Below are positions 41,901-52,795 of a stretch of DNA of 64,000 nucleotides, piece after piece. This DNA comes from Phytophthora hibernalis (lineage: Eukaryota > Oomycota > Peronosporomycetes > Peronosporales > Peronosporaceae), in NCBI GenBank assembly GCA_012656075.1, contig JAAKBF010000006.1:1-64000 (forward strand), written 5' to 3'. The notes below the pieces were generated by a model. That model ran no database searches. It was not told the origin of the DNA and saw only the letters and a program-made list of their open reading frames with translations. Every line of letters starts with the position of its first letter. The first letter of the stretch is position 1. The position numbers were made by a program, and so were the translations under genes.

Positions 41901-42410
41901 TCACGCTCGGCCCGTCGGCCCAGTCAGTCGAAGAAAGGAGTATGGCCTCAACTCCGTGAAGTTTCCCTCCAGCGCTTCCGGTGGAGGAACGGGCTGTTGA
42001 TCCAATCCGACCGCTGCAAGCATCTTGCGTCCAGCCAGCCATATTGTTGGCGGGAAATTCCCTACCGTTGGATCCTTAGGCATATGGCTGGCCGTTAGAT
42101 AAAATGCACGTGTTGTCTGGTGACTGGTTCCGCATAGTATATCCCCAACGATTCGCATTGTCTTATCGCTCCCAACTGCCCACCGGGCCGATTCCGTCGC
42201 AGCCAGAGCAAGCAACGCATCTCGTACTTGCGGTACTGCCATCCCTCCTTCATTTCTCGTCATCCGCGCAATGTTCGCAGTTATCCCAGCCTTTCGATGT
42301 GGTGCATCCTGCATGAAGCGCCCAAACCATACAAAAGTGTGCACATAGCGCTGCAGTGTTGTGACTGTCTGCATGGTTGTTGTGTTTATAGAGTCTTGAG
42401 CATTCCACAC
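41901..42410 (-). pseudogene. LINE ORF2, region downstream of reverse transcriptase
   Basis: MQTVTTLQRYVHTFVWFGRFMQ, then RKAGITANIARMTRNEGGMAVPQVRDALLALAA, the 'W-x-G ... GGM-VP' pattern found after the thumb in L1-type ORF2 proteins. Open for 169 codons, then degraded. Confidence 0.65.
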
Positions 42411-42429
42411 TGTGAGCAGCGCTCTTAAT

Positions 42430-42647
42430 GCAGGAGAGTCGTGGGCGCTTAATCTTTGCGCATAAGAACGGTCGATTTTTCGTTCAATGTGCAGTTAAAG
42501 TCTCCTCCCACCATTATATGCCCGTGTTCGGGGAGGGTCAGCCGATCTCACCGTCTAAATAGCTGTTCGCGTTTGGTGCGGCCAATGGGTTGACCACCGC
42601 AATATCTTCTCCGTCAAAACTGCTCTCTACTGCAACAAAATGCGACG
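42430..42647 (-). pseudogene. LINE endonuclease, part downstream of the gypsy insertion
   Basis: SSHFVAVESSFDGEDIAVVNVYAP-like reading, then TLPEHGHIMVGGDFNCTLNEK. The GGDFNC motif marks the APE-type endonuclease active site. It continues the block at 48129-48530. Confidence 0.7.
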
Positions 42648-42652
42648 ACCAA

Positions 42653-42881
42653 TGTCACGCTCTTGGGCGGTTCAGACTCGAATTAGTCAGGAAGCGTGAA
42701 AACTTGTATTGACTTGTTGTAAAGAACGAAAAATCGAGAATGATCAAACCTAAACTAAAGTTCGTCGTCAAGGGCCAGCTCAAGACAACTTGAAGTTGCC
42801 GTTGAAGTTGCACTGCAAAGCGTCCATCCTATCGTAGTGCACATCTGTTTGGTTGCTGAGGAATTGGTGTAGGTGTTCGCA
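42653..42881 (-). repeat. 3' LTR of the chromovirus-type element
   Basis: Plus-strand sequence starts TGTCACGCTCTTGGGCGG and ends GTGTTCGCA. Preceded on the coding strand by a purine-rich tract (CTGGGGGAGAC). Confidence 0.9.
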
Positions 42882-42911
42882 TTAGTCTCCCCCAGAAATG
42901 CGCGTACGTGA

Positions 42912-43358
42912 TCAGTGAGTCGACGGTGGTGATGATGCTATCGGTTGATCAGCAAGGCGAGTACTGCGGCGTGTTCCTGGCGCAGGGGTCGTTTTGGTGG
43001 GCTGGCGACGTCGGGAGCGCTTTCGATTAGGTGATGATGGCGAAGACGCCAAAAATTCAGCAATTAATCCGGCAGTTTGGTGGAGATTAGTCTCTGGCTC
43101 CCATGAGTCCGCTTCGTCGCGTCCGTACCATTGTACTTTGAATTGGCGAACGCCGCCACGGATACGCTGTCCGATGATCGTTCGAACCTGTAATCCTTCC
43201 GTGCCGTCCCGAGTAAGTAGTCGTGGGACGTTGTTGAGCCGATTGGGGTTGGAGTCCTCAAAGTAACGACGCAAGTACGAAACATGGAATTCATCATGGA
43301 TTCGTACACCGAGCGGCAGCGAAATCTTGAACGTATCTGGCGTTGTAGAGGTGATCAC
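42912..43358 (-). CDS. gypsy pol C-terminus with chromodomain
   Basis: 148-codon frame: LPLGVRIHDEFHVSYLRRYF (integrase tail to linker), then chromodomain VRTIIGQRIRGGVRQFKVQWYGRDEADSWEPETNL, then a basic Ser/Pro tail. A chromodomain at the integrase end defines chromoviruses and is thought to steer insertion to methylated-histone chromatin. Confidence 0.88.
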   Translation of the reverse strand: MITSTTPDTFKISLPLGVRIHDEFHVSYLRRYFEDSNPNRLNNVPRLLTRDGTEGLQVRTIIGQRIRGGVRQFKVQWYGRDEADSWEPETNLHQTAGLIAEFLASSPSSPNRKRSRRRQPTKTTPAPGTRRSTRLADQPIASSPPSTH

Positions 43359-43394
43359 TTTGTAGGGACCAATAAATCGAGCAGAAAATTTGCG

Positions 43395-44753
43395 TCAGCC
43401 GCTTGTACCAACATGAGCGAGGTCGAGGTATGTTGCATCGAGCAGCACCAGATCACCGACACGGATCGTACACTCTGGGCGATTTTTGTCGTTGTAGTGT
43501 TTCATTAGACCTTGAGCAACGGCGAGGGATTCATGACAGCAGCGAATAACAGCGTGAAGGTGCTCAGTGAAGTTAAGAGCACCAGTACCCGGCTGGGCCC
43601 GTACTTGTAGAGCGAGGTCGTCGAATGCGCGCGGTAGGTAACCGAGGTCCGCTTCAAAAGGTGTCATGGCGATACTTGAGTGGGGTCAAGAGTTGTAAGC
43701 AAATTCTGCCATGGGTAGTTGCTCGTCCCAGTCGTCCTGGCGTGGCGAAATAATTGCGCGTAGATAATCATTGATGAAGCGATAAGACCGCTCGTTTCGC
43801 CCGTCCGTTGAAGGTTTAAAGGCGGTGCTGGCATGGACCTGAGAGCCTTGACTAGCCATTATTTCCTTCCAGAATGCTGATAAAAAACGCGAGTCGCGGT
43901 CGTTCACAATGGAATCTGGAAAACCGTGGAGCCGAATGTAGTCTCGAAGAAATATTTGAGCGGTGTCCTTGGCATCCGCTGTTTTCAGCGTCGGAATAAA
44001 ATGAGCTCCCTTCGTCAGGAAGTCGAGGATCATCAGGATGGAATCAAAACCACTCTTTCTCGTCGGAACAAGATCAGGCATGAAGTCCATCGAAATATGT
44101 TGCCATCGCTTGTGTGGTATTTCGAGTGGATGGAGTAGTCCGGTGGGCTTCTGCTGCTATGCTTTGATCCGTTGACAAAGTTCACATGACTGCACATACC
44201 TGGAAATTGTGTTGTGCATGTTCAACCAGTAGAACTTCTGCTGAGCGATTGCCAGTGTCTTCTTTGAGCCAGGATGCCCACGTGCGGCCGAGTCATGACA
44301 CTCGAAAAGAATTGAGTTACGGAGGTCCGTGTCGGCAGGAATGCATAGTCGCCGAGGCTCATCCACGTCAGTCCGGCGAAAAAATAGGCCGTCGTCGACG
44401 ATAAAGCTCGCAAGCAAGTTGCGAATCGTCGGGTGAAGGTCGATAGGGGGTGAAGCTATATCATGACCACTAGTTAAATGACGATGTAGCGGGCCAAATA
44501 CTGGATCATCGAAGTAGAGACGCCGGCATTGCTCTTGAATGGGAGGTCGTTGCCGCATATAGTTAAGGAACGCGTCAACAGCTGTTGTGGTAGATGAAAT
44601 TTTGACCAATTGATCGAGTAATGAAGCCAGCGATACGTGAGAGCCGTGTTCACCGTCCGATAACTGAGGTGCCCGAGAAATTGCATCAGCCACGATGTTG
44701 GTTTCCCCCGCAATCCATCTATAGCGAGGTTGAAATATGCTCAGCTCGTTCAA
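43395..44753 (-). pseudogene. gypsy integrase (zinc-binding, core, GPY/F-like part)
   Basis: 44753-44157: linker and HHCC zinc region ECHDSAARGHPGSKKTLAIAQQ...CELCQRIK. 44090-43686: core WM/MDFMPDLVPTRKSGFDSILMILDFLTK (first Asp), DSIVNDRDSRFLSAFW (second Asp), STDGRNERSYRFIN (Glu). 43667-43395: TPFEADLGYLPRAF and VGDLVLLDATYLDL. Stops or frame changes at 44157, 43686 and 43395 break it into pieces, but every catalytic residue is present. Confidence 0.85.
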
Positions 44754-44814
44754 CCATCGAGCTAAACGCTAGGAACAAGTAGTCTGCAGGAGCAAGGATT
44801 CCAAGGTCTTGTGG

Positions 44815-45889
44815 TCATAAAGAAGGGTTGATCGACCAGGTATGGCTTCCACGTCCGCATAGCATGAAGAGCAGCCAGCAACTCTTTCTCACGAGTTGGA
44901 TACATTCTTTCAGCCGTGTTGATCTTGCGACCCCCATAGTCGATAATTTTTCGCGCCCTTGCGCGTCAATCTGAAACAGATACATACCGATGGCGTAGTC
45001 AGAAGCATCAGTCTTCACATGAAATTGAAGTGTTGAGCCCGGGTGCGCGAGAACTGGCAGAGAAGCGAGTCTGCGTTTGAGCTCTTGAAACGCTCCGATC
45101 TGCTCAGCTGTAAGTTTGATATGCTCGTTCTTGGACCGACCTCGTGTTGCTTCCGTGAGCGGTGCTGTAAGCGACGGAAATCCGGACAGTATTTCAGCAC
45201 GTATACGCAAGTACCCAGGAAAGACTGCAAATCACGTTTTGTCCGTGGTTGTGGCCATTCTTGAATTGTGCGAATCTTGTCGGGGTCCATTCTTATCCCT
45301 TGGCGTCCGATGTAATCGCCTAAACATGGTATTTCCTCGGCACAAAAGGTGCACTTAGCAAGTTTGACATACAATCGTTGCTGTTCACACCTTATCAAGA
45401 CCCTGTCGAGTGCGACCAGGTGGTCATCCATGGAATCCGTCGTAGTGAAAACGAAAAGGTCATCAAAGTAGGCTCTACAGCACTCACTGAGGTCGCTGAA
45501 TACAGCTTGCATCATGCTGTTGAACGCCGAGGGACTCGATGACAACCCCATGGGCGTCACTAAGTATTCAAAAGCCCATCTGGTGTAGAGAACGCCGTGT
45601 ACAGTATGCCACACTCGCGAAGGCGGACTTGAAAAAATCCCCAAAGCAGGTCAAGCGCTGAAAACAATCGCCCTTTCGCCATTGCATCGTAGATATCTTC
45701 CTTTCGAGGAATCGGAGTGGCAGGAACCTTAACGCGAGCATTGATGGCCCTGAAATCGTGGACAATCCTCCACCCTTCTGCTTTTTTACGCAAAATGTTG
45801 GTGACGAAAAAGGAGACTTCGATGGACGAATCACTTTCGCGTCGAGCATTTCGCGAGTCCATTTTCGCATGGCTTCTTTTGTTCCTCAC
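44815..45889 (-). pseudogene. gypsy reverse transcriptase and RNase H
   Basis: 45889-45560: WRIVHDFRAINARVKVPATPIPRKEDI, LFSALDLLWGFFQVRL (first Asp). 45644-45015: EYLVTPMGLSSSPSAFNSMMQ, CCRAYFDDLFVFT (YxDD box), PCLGDYIGRQGIRMDPDKI, DLQSFLGTCVYVLKYCPDF. 45210-44815: RNase H start LQFHVKTDASDYAIGMYLFQ. Two frame changes. Closely packed with protease upstream and integrase downstream, as in a single polyprotein. Confidence 0.88.
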
Positions 45890-46045
45890 TCAGCAGGAAC
45901 TGCTTCCGCACCACGGGCGTTGCATCACTCAGCTCGATCACCGCTTCAACGTCCACCGTTCGTGTTGGAGGTGTGCTCGGCAGCTCGGTTACGAAGACCT
46001 TGCCTTTGTACCGGTTCTACTGGATGTCCATGGAATGCTTCCCAG

Positions 46046-47827
46046 TCAGTGCTTAATTGACGTGCGTTTTTCGGAGACGATATTGACAAAGAAGCAGAAG
46101 TCCTCTTCGTTGTACCTTGATTTCTGGAATTTTTTCCGAGATGACTTGTGTCGCGCCTGCAGGGAACACCAAAGTGTGTTTTGTGTAGTACAGCATGCGG
46201 TCGTCGTGCGTATGTTGAAATGTTGGAACTTACTCGCGTCGAGATATACGCGCACCGGAAACTCGAACTGCGGGACCTTCTCGCACACACTGTCGAAATT
46301 CCGTTGATTCTTGAGATCCACATTGCTTGATGGTCTTGTTTTTCCAATCGATTTCAGGATTGGCTTCTTCAAGCCACGGCATTCCAAGTAGAATATGCTT
46401 CTTCTCGGGAATGTCCATGACGAAGGCTTCTGTATTATATACAGGAAATCCGTCAGTTTAACCTCGAGAATCACCACTCGTCGAGGAATCAGGACCTTGT
46501 TATTCATCCCCAGCGTTAGCTCGAGGGGCTTTGAGCACTCCACGACTTTGAGGTTGAGCCGCTCAGCCACGCGTGGATTGATGGCGTTGAATGAGGCGCC
46601 GTTATCGACAAAGGCGCTCACGGACATCTCACCTATTGATCCCGCGTGAGATATGTAGCAGTAGAAATTGCCCTGGTGACGACGCGCGACTGGATTATCG
46701 TGATGATATTGAAACGCGTAACGTGCTGGACTGTCTTGGCAGGCGGAGAATGTACTGCAAGCACGCTCCGAAGTTTCCGGCTCGACAGGTGGCCGACCTA
46801 CCGAGCCGAGTCGTTTTTGTGGATCCAACTTGCCGACCGCGGAGCTTGAGTAGGTACGGCAAATATCGATCGTATGGCCTATTTTGTCGCAGTAGCTACA
46901 GGTTGGTTTGGCGCCTCCACTTTTCTGCGCTCCAGCTCCCTTGTCTGCGGGCTGCTGTTGTTGCTTGAATTCCTTCTTGGCATCAACTTTCCGCGCAGTT
47001 TGAGCTGGTCGCGAGTCCTCGAAGCGTTGGTCCAGATCGATCGTAGCATGTAGACTATCAGGCTCGTTCTGCGAGATAAAACTACTAGTTTCTGAGCGCA
47101 GGTTTCGCTGGTACATCCAGCGCTTGACAGGTTCAGAAAATTCCTCGTCAAGCTGAGACAAGAGGTGAAGGAATTTCGTTCTGTATTCCTGTTGAGACCC
47201 TTGCCAGCGCAAATCGTGCAGCTTTGTGAGGACCTTTTGTTGGAAATCGCGATCTCGGAACCGTTCACGAATTTTGGTTTTGAAGAGGTTCCATGTAACT
47301 GGTTGATCGGGTCCCAAGGAGAGCTTAAAACCGCGAAACCATGTTTGGGCAATAGTGCCTAGGTTCGCAAAAATCGTGTCGACGAATTCAGAAGAGTTGC
47401 GACTCATTTCTTCTCGGTGCTGAGCGTAGTATTGCTCAGTACTAAATATCCAAAGTTTCAAATCCTCCGAGGCGTTGCCTTTGAAAACCGGTGGGTCACC
47501 CTTCTTTTCTGTGGAAGTCGTGACTGCGTGGTTGCGAAAGTAGTTGTTGTTGGAAGGCCATTTGCTGTGCCATCATATCACGCATCTGCATCTGCTGTTG
47601 CTCCTGCGAATGCATCATGAACTGCATCATTTGGGCCAACTTGGTGGCGTCTGGTGCTTGCTCTTGAGGCTGCGACTGCTGTTGCGTAGCAGCGCCTTCG
47701 CCTTCACCCCCATTGAAGGTTCTTGACCATCGGTTGGAGGTTCTGGCAGGTGAGATATTGCATCATCTTCGTCACGCGTACGGCGTGTACGACGTGGCCT
47801 TGGGTTTGGACTCTTCTGTGTCGCCAT
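46046..47827 (-). CDS. gypsy gag and retropepsin (one internal frame change)
   Basis: ATG at 47827 (MATQKSPNPRPRRTRR). The frame shifts near 47700, passes a Gln/Met-rich coiled region, then runs open from 47461 for 471 codons. Capsid: LGPDQPVTWNLFKTKIRERF, WQGSQQEYRTKFLHLLSQL. Zinc knuckle CSYCDKIGHTIDIC (CX2CX4HX4C, near 46880). Protease with active site SAFVDNGASFNAINPRVAERL (near 46580) and ILEVKLTDF. The catalytic triplet is DNG rather than DSG/DTG. Confidence 0.85.
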
Positions 47828-47889
47828 CGTTTGGCGTGTTCTTGGAAGGTCGACCGCTTGCTGTTTTAGCGCTTCTTTAGTTAATTAAC

Positions 47890-48123
47890 TGTCACGCTCT
47901 TGGGCGATTGAGACTCGAATTAGTCAGGAAGCGTGAAAACTTGTATTGACTTGTTGTAAAGAACGAAAAATCGAGCATGATCAAACCTAAACTAAAGTTC
48001 GTCGTCAAGGGCCCGCTCGAGACAACTTGAAGTTGCCGTTGAAGTTGCACTGCAAAGCGTCCATCCTATCGTAGTGCACATCTGTTTGGTTGCTGAGGAA
48101 TTTGTGTAGGTGTTCGCATTACA
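47890..48123 (-). repeat. 5' LTR of the chromovirus-type element
   Basis: On the coding strand it begins TGTAATGCGAACACC and ends GAGCGTGACA (TG...CA). Confidence 0.9.
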
Positions 48124-48128
48124 ACCAA

Positions 48129-48560
48129 CCTTCTTGCCAACAAGGTGTGGCATTTTGAAATGCACCAAACGGTTTCGGCAGTATGCCAACTCCCCCATTC
48201 TATCGTCAGCTGCACCCCAGTAGGAAAGCACCGCGCATCCATCTCCACTTCGGTAACCCCATCTTGCCGCATGTTCACGTCGCGTCTCGAGTATCTCATT
48301 GTCATGCACACATGTTTCTTGAATTAGTGCTATGTCGTGATGACCATACGTCTAAGCGAGGTCAGCCATGATTGATGCGCAACAGCAGAAGCACCAAATC
48401 CTCTCACGTTTTGCGTGATCAGCCCGTAGGTTCTGTCATCTGCATGCATGCCTGGCTCAGTGCGGACCCGGCTCGCTGCATTTGCCTTTTCCTCGCGTTT
48501 CCTGATCTTAACATACTTCCGCCTCAACTTTTGGTACTCTTTTCTGCGACTGTTCTTCTT
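48129..48560 (-). pseudogene. LINE endonuclease, N-terminal part
   Basis: YGLITQNVRGFGASAVAHQSWL (start of an APE-type endonuclease), then HDNEILETRREHAARWGYRSGDGCAVLSYWG, then NRLVHFKMPHLVGKKVG up to the gypsy insertion. It continues at 42647. Frame changes near 48330 and a stop interrupt it. Confidence 0.65.
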
Positions 48561-48599
48561 GTCCTTGTCCAGCTGAAGACTGTACGAATCTCGGATTGT

Positions 48600-49777
48600 T
48601 GACTGTTCTATATGTACTGCACCTGGAGTACTATGGCCGACCGTGCGAGTGTCGCCGCGTCAGGTTTGGTTGGCTGTAACGAAGTGCGCGTGGCCAACCC
48701 AAGAATCCTCGCCGGGGTGGTATCCGACGTGGATTCATGTAGAGCCGTAAGGCCCTTAGTAAGATGGTGAGCAGCACGCGCGAAGCGACGAGGTTGCTTC
48801 ACCGTCTGTCCAGCTCTGCCCCGAAGGAGCCGCCAATGCCAGTTTCCAGTCACTGTGAGCTAGGATACTTGTGCATATATCTCCAACCGTGCTCCACACG
48901 GTACTCTACCACTAGGCGTTGTGGCCTAAGTGCTGATCATGTACGGCAATGCGTGTAGAATATACCAGTCATCGTCCGGCAGCTCGGTACAATTATCTCG
49001 ATATATATCCATTGGTATCCAGTGTCGTAGTCGCTTCCACTGTGCGCGTGGACCTGCCAACCTGTACTTAACTTGAGTGTTGATACCCGTGGTGCAACTC
49101 TGCTGCCAAGCTTCACAAAACGCTCGGGCATCTGAGGGTTGAGTCGAGTCGTGTAGTATGCGCACCATTGCATCCGTTTGCTCTCGATACGCTTCACTAG
49201 CCCCCCACCGTAAAATATCCTGTTGTGGTCAATGTTTTGCCTCCAATTCAGGGTATGATAGGAAAGCAAACAGATGTCGAAGTGCCGCATCGTTCTCCTA
49301 CAACTACGGTCGTAGTGTAGCAGTGTTTGTGTTCTTGCGCTTCATTGATTGGATGTACATCAAGGTGCGATGGAGATGGCACCATCTTAGAAATGTCTCT
49401 CGGTTTGCAGCGCTGAGTTGTTCTTATTGCGGACGGTCTTCCTTGTTAACTGCAGTGAGATCCGCAGTTCCAAGAATCATAGCATAAGTTGCTTCCACGA
49501 TAGTACCAGTCGCGATACGTGGTTGTCGGAGTGGGATGCTGATCTTATCACCTGTAACCGGCTGGCTCGCCTGTGAACCGCTTGCATATCCGTCTACCCC
49601 ATAAGCCTCACGAATGATCTGCTCCTCCGCCTCTATATCGCCTTCCAGGATGCGCTCGTCAACCTCCATGTTATCCAGCGATGGCAGATCAAGTCGGGCA
49701 AGAACAATATATAACCGTCTCCTCATCGGTAGTTGTCCGATTATCTCTGAATTCACTGCTTCATCCCTCGAGAGCAC
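48600..49777 (-). pseudogene. LINE polyprotein, linker regions
   Basis: Frames at 49777-49424 (RRRLYIVLARLDLPSLDNMEVDERILEGDIEAEEQI), 49290-48937 and 48853-48608 follow the OTU-like frame without a recognised domain. Content and strand fit the same LINE ORF, broken by stops. Confidence 0.45.
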
Positions 49778-49778
49778 A

Positions 49779-50600
49779 TTAGTGCCATTGAGTGTTATAC
49801 TCTGGCTCGTGTCGATTTATCTGGCTAATCAATTCGAAGGTCTGGTCCAATGAGGTCGTGTATTCTGGATCTCCCTCAGCATTCCATTTCAGCAGTAGTT
49901 CACCATGCTGCACTCCGTTAAAATGTCCCTCGTGTCGCCTTAAAATCAGCATTGTTGGTATCGTATGCAGCGGCCAACATTCGTATAGGTAATCCCGTGC
50001 AGCTCTGTCCGTTAACGATTCCACGTACCCGGACTCGTGGATGGTTCCATCAGCTAGTCTATACTCTTTGTACATATAGCGTTGCACTTGAGCGTCATCA
50101 TGTTTGTTGACATCTAGCACAACGATCGGCTCCCGCATGTATTGAGCCATTGCGCGAAGCTCGTGCTTTCCTGCCCAGAAACTTACCGGTACCGGTGTAG
50201 TCACTGAGCGTTGACGTTCCTGTGCATAATGCGCGAACAGGCTGGCTGTAGCGCTCGCAATACCGTCACTCGATTGACGCTCCGGGTATATATTTTCAGT
50301 TCTGCCACTGGATCTACTAGTCCAAGTTCCACGTCTCAGCGGAGATTGGCCAACATGGTTGCGTATATATGACTTTCTTGGCTTGGTTTGCCCCCGTGTA
50401 ACCTTTGCCGACCGTGGTAATTTGAGCCCATCAAAGTTGCTCGTCATGGCATGAAAGGCTAGCAAAGCGCATTGGCCTGTGGCTGCAACATCTACCGAAA
50501 AATCTCCAGCCAATGCATTAGCTGGATGGGTACCTTCATCTGTGCACGCGTGAGGCTTACCCAACGTGAAGTCTTCGTCACTAGATGGGCTTGGCGGCAT
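49779..50600 (-). CDS. OTU-like cysteine protease domain of the LINE
   Basis: 273-codon open frame. Putative catalytic Cys in VDVAATGQCALLAFHAM, the FWAGKHELRAMAQYMREPIVVLDV block that matches the OTU pattern (W-G-x-E-L-xALA, then pI-V), and catalytic His in LILRRHEGHFNGVQHGE. OTU proteases remove ubiquitin. Some retroelements carry such domains, and the role in retrotransposition is unknown. Preceded by a short acidic linker. Stop at 49779. Confidence 0.6.
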   Translation of the reverse strand: MPPSPSSDEDFTLGKPHACTDEGTHPANALAGDFSVDVAATGQCALLAFHAMTSNFDGLKLPRSAKVTRGQTKPRKSYIRNHVGQSPLRRGTWTSRSSGRTENIYPERQSSDGIASATASLFAHYAQERQRSVTTPVPVSFWAGKHELRAMAQYMREPIVVLDVNKHDDAQVQRYMYKEYRLADGTIHESGYVESLTDRAARDYLYECWPLHTIPTMLILRRHEGHFNGVQHGELLLKWNAEGDPEYTTSLDQTFELISQINRHEPEYNTQWH

Positions 50601-50923
50601 GTGATCGCTGGCTGCAGTGTCTTTTTCATCATCTGAGTATTATTCTGCTGCTCATTACTATCCGCCACATTCACGTAGTCGTCCATTGATCGCTGTACTA
50701 AGTCTCCCTGCTGCTCCTGGTCACCCTGGTCCTACTAATAGGTGAGGAGTGGCTGAGAAGTGACAGTCTTCCGATGTTTCTTAGCCTGAATGTCCCGCTC
50801 GAGATCATCTTCCCGACAACGTTCCGCTTGTTTGACTATTGCCGCGCATTCATTGCCCTTGTCCTCTGTTAGCACAGCATCCGTTCGAGAGCCCACCCCT
50901 TGAGGGCTGCATCGACCCCATTG

Positions 50924-51292
50924 CTATGTCGTCCATGTCCACTTGGGATCGTCAGCAGGGTAAGTATACGACGCTTCTTCAGCATCAGAATCAGATTCAA
51001 TTTCAGAGATATCCATGTCTGCTTCAGAATCACTGTCTTCGTCGACTAACACTCCATATCGCCCTAGCGCGTCATCGCGCCTGAAAGCCTCAAATCGTTT
51101 CTGTCCCTTTCCGGAAGCACGACGTTTGCCTGCCTCCTGCTTAGGTGGTTGTTCAACAGTGGCCGAGACGGGTTCATCCTGTACGCTTACGACAACTTTT
51201 ACTTCTCCTGTCTGCTTTGTCTCCTTGTTTTTGGATCGCTTCTTCGCCTTTCGTTGCTTCGTTTGAACTGGCGAGATGAAGTGGTACACCAA
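50924..51292 (-). CDS. LINE ORF1-like region
   Basis: 122-codon frame. Basic start (KQRKAKKRSKNKETKQTG), GKGQKRFEAFRRDDALGRYGVLVDEDSDSEADMDISEIESDSD, acidic end. It is probably the N-terminus of the LINE product; the acidic DSDSEAD block is common in oomycete LINE leaders. No RNA-binding motif seen. Confidence 0.45.
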   Translation of the reverse strand: MVYHFISPVQTKQRKAKKRSKNKETKQTGEVKVVVSVQDEPVSATVEQPPKQEAGKRRASGKGQKRFEAFRRDDALGRYGVLVDEDSDSEADMDISEIESDSDAEEASYTYPADDPKWTWTT

Positions 51293-51300
51293 CTTCAGAA

Positions 51301-51571
51301 AGCCGCCGTGGATGATCTACTGAACCGATTTTCAAACGGAAAACGCCGTCGGAAAGCTCAGTAACGTATCGTTCAAGTTATTCACTTTGCAGCACATAAG
51401 GCGCACTCTGCTTCAAAGTATACTTAAGCGAAAAAGCTGTCTCGGCCAATGCCTGAAAACAAACGGGGTTATGTACAGACCAGCTGTTTCCCGTTGGACC
51501 TCAACGGTAAGTTACTCAACATGTTACATTACATAACGACATATCACTGAATAGCCTCTGTGGATTGATAT
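51301..51571. other. spacer between LINE and mariner-type transposase
   Basis: 270 bases. No terminal repeat could be paired with the other side of the transposase gene. Confidence 0.3.
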
Positions 51572-52795
51572 TTAGAGCTGAATCTCGTTCTCAGTGAGCT
51601 CGACGCATTGCTCGCTGTCGAGCTGCTGGATACTGCTGTTGTTGCTGGTCGTGGACTCGCTGCCAAGTAGTCGCAGTTCTTCGACGGATGGAGTTGGCGC
51701 CATCTCCGGTGGGCAGGCCGCCTCCAGGTACGCGATCTCTTGTTTCCTTACCTTCTGGTATGCGCCGAGCGACTCCCGCTTGGTGATGGCCTTCAGACCA
51801 GCTGCGATCTTCTTGCCCAAGTCGGCCCCGGATGTCGCCGGATCCAAGGCGATAAGGTTCTTCAGCGCCCCCAAATCATCTCGATCGGTTGTAGCTCGGG
51901 GTTATAAGGGGGCGTGTACAGCACTTCTTGGTTGTACTTCTGGGCCTTCGTCACTGCACGGTACGTTGTCGGAGGCTTCGCCTTCAAACAAATGGGGCAA
52001 CAGTTAGCTTTTAAATATCAAATGACCACCGCTCGAATAGCGGGCCGTTGAAGTTGCCGTGGTAGTCGGTATTGTCGCCCTTGATGTGCGACGCCCAGCA
52101 CTTGATAGATCCTGGCACCCACTCGGAGTGCAGCCGACCATTCTCCAGAACGGTACCGGCGCCAACGATGCAGTAGCGATGCCCAGCCCGCTAGCACAGT
52201 AACGAGGTGAGTTACTGTTGCAGTAGCTTTCATCTAAAAATATCTCTACCTTCCTGGGATATGAACGTGCAGGGAGGTTTGAAACCTTCTTTTGTAGATA
52301 TGCATTCCTAAACGCAATATTTACCTTTGAGTCAGCCCGTGGGTCTCGCTTCCGGCCGCGGACGAATGAGACGTTCATCTTCTGAAGCTCCTCGCGCATT
52401 GTCCGCTCTGGGATGGCTACACCTGTCAGATATTGTAGGCTCGCGCAGATGGCTACACCTGTCAGAGATTGTAGGCTCGCGCAGATGATCCGCGAGGTCG
52501 TCGGTTTCTGTGATACATTACGGTCATTTAATATTTCCGTAATGTAATCGTGGTAATTTTCGACCTCGGACCTTGGTGGACGATCACGCTTCGCTGGAGG
52601 CATCGCGAACGCATCGTCGCCATGCCGGTTCCAGGGCCACCACGCGTGCAACCAGGCTCTCTGACACCGCCAAACACTTGGCTACACGCTCGCGTACGGC
52701 TCGGCCCAAGGGGTCAAGCCGTTGCTGCGCTTCGGCCAAAAGTACTTGTGCATACGCACAATGAGCATCTTTTCTTGGGGTGTTCGGTGGGCCAT
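51572..52795 (-). pseudogene. Tc1/mariner-type DDE_3 transposase (broken)
   Basis: Start at 52795 (MAHRTPQEKML). Helix-turn-helix VAKCLAVSESLVARVVA in a neighbouring frame, RPPRSEVENYHDYITEILNDRN, then RTMREELQKMNVSFVRGRKRD, first Asp in KVEIFLDESYCNSN, HRYCIVGAGTVLENGR, GDNTDYHGNFNGPLFERW, and the last catalytic region LYTPPYNPELQPIEMIWGALKNL. Part of the domain between NFNGPLF and the final motif (with the second Asp) is missing. Frame changes near 52700, 52230 and 51880 (one G lost in TGGGGG). The C-terminal frame ends at 51572. Confidence 0.8.
52418..52490 (-). repeat. 36-base tandem duplication in the transposase
   Basis: Two adjacent copies of GATGGCTACACCTGTCAGA plus following bases, one to two mismatches, giving ICASLQSLTGVA-ICASLQYLTGVA in frame. 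Confidence 0.85.

Larger units (their letters stand above)
42653..48123 (-). mobile_element. Ty3/gypsy chromovirus-type element, complete with LTRs, inserted in the LINE
   Basis: 5471 bases between identical ACCAA pentamers (42648-42652 and 48124-48128). 3' LTR 42653-42881, 5' LTR 47890-48123. The LTRs differ at about six of 230 positions. Order gag - protease - RT - RNase H - integrase - chromodomain on the minus strand. Several frameshifts and stops in pol. Confidence 0.93.
40440..51300 (-). mobile_element. LINE (non-LTR retrotransposon), split by a gypsy element and internally deleted
   Basis: Read on the minus strand: ORF1-like acidic/basic region (51292-50924), OTU-like domain (50600-49779), linker frames (49777-48600), APE-type endonuclease (48530-48129 continuing 42647-42430), then a jump to the region after the reverse transcriptase (42410-41901) and the C-terminus (40782-40480). 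The reverse transcriptase itself is missing. Total without the gypsy element is about 5.4 kb. The class is clear from the endonuclease and C-terminal motifs. Confidence 0.75.

Noticed and set aside
49200..49500. 109-codon plus-strand Arg/Ser-rich frame
   Set aside because: No domain; it opposes a LINE linker region on the minus strand.
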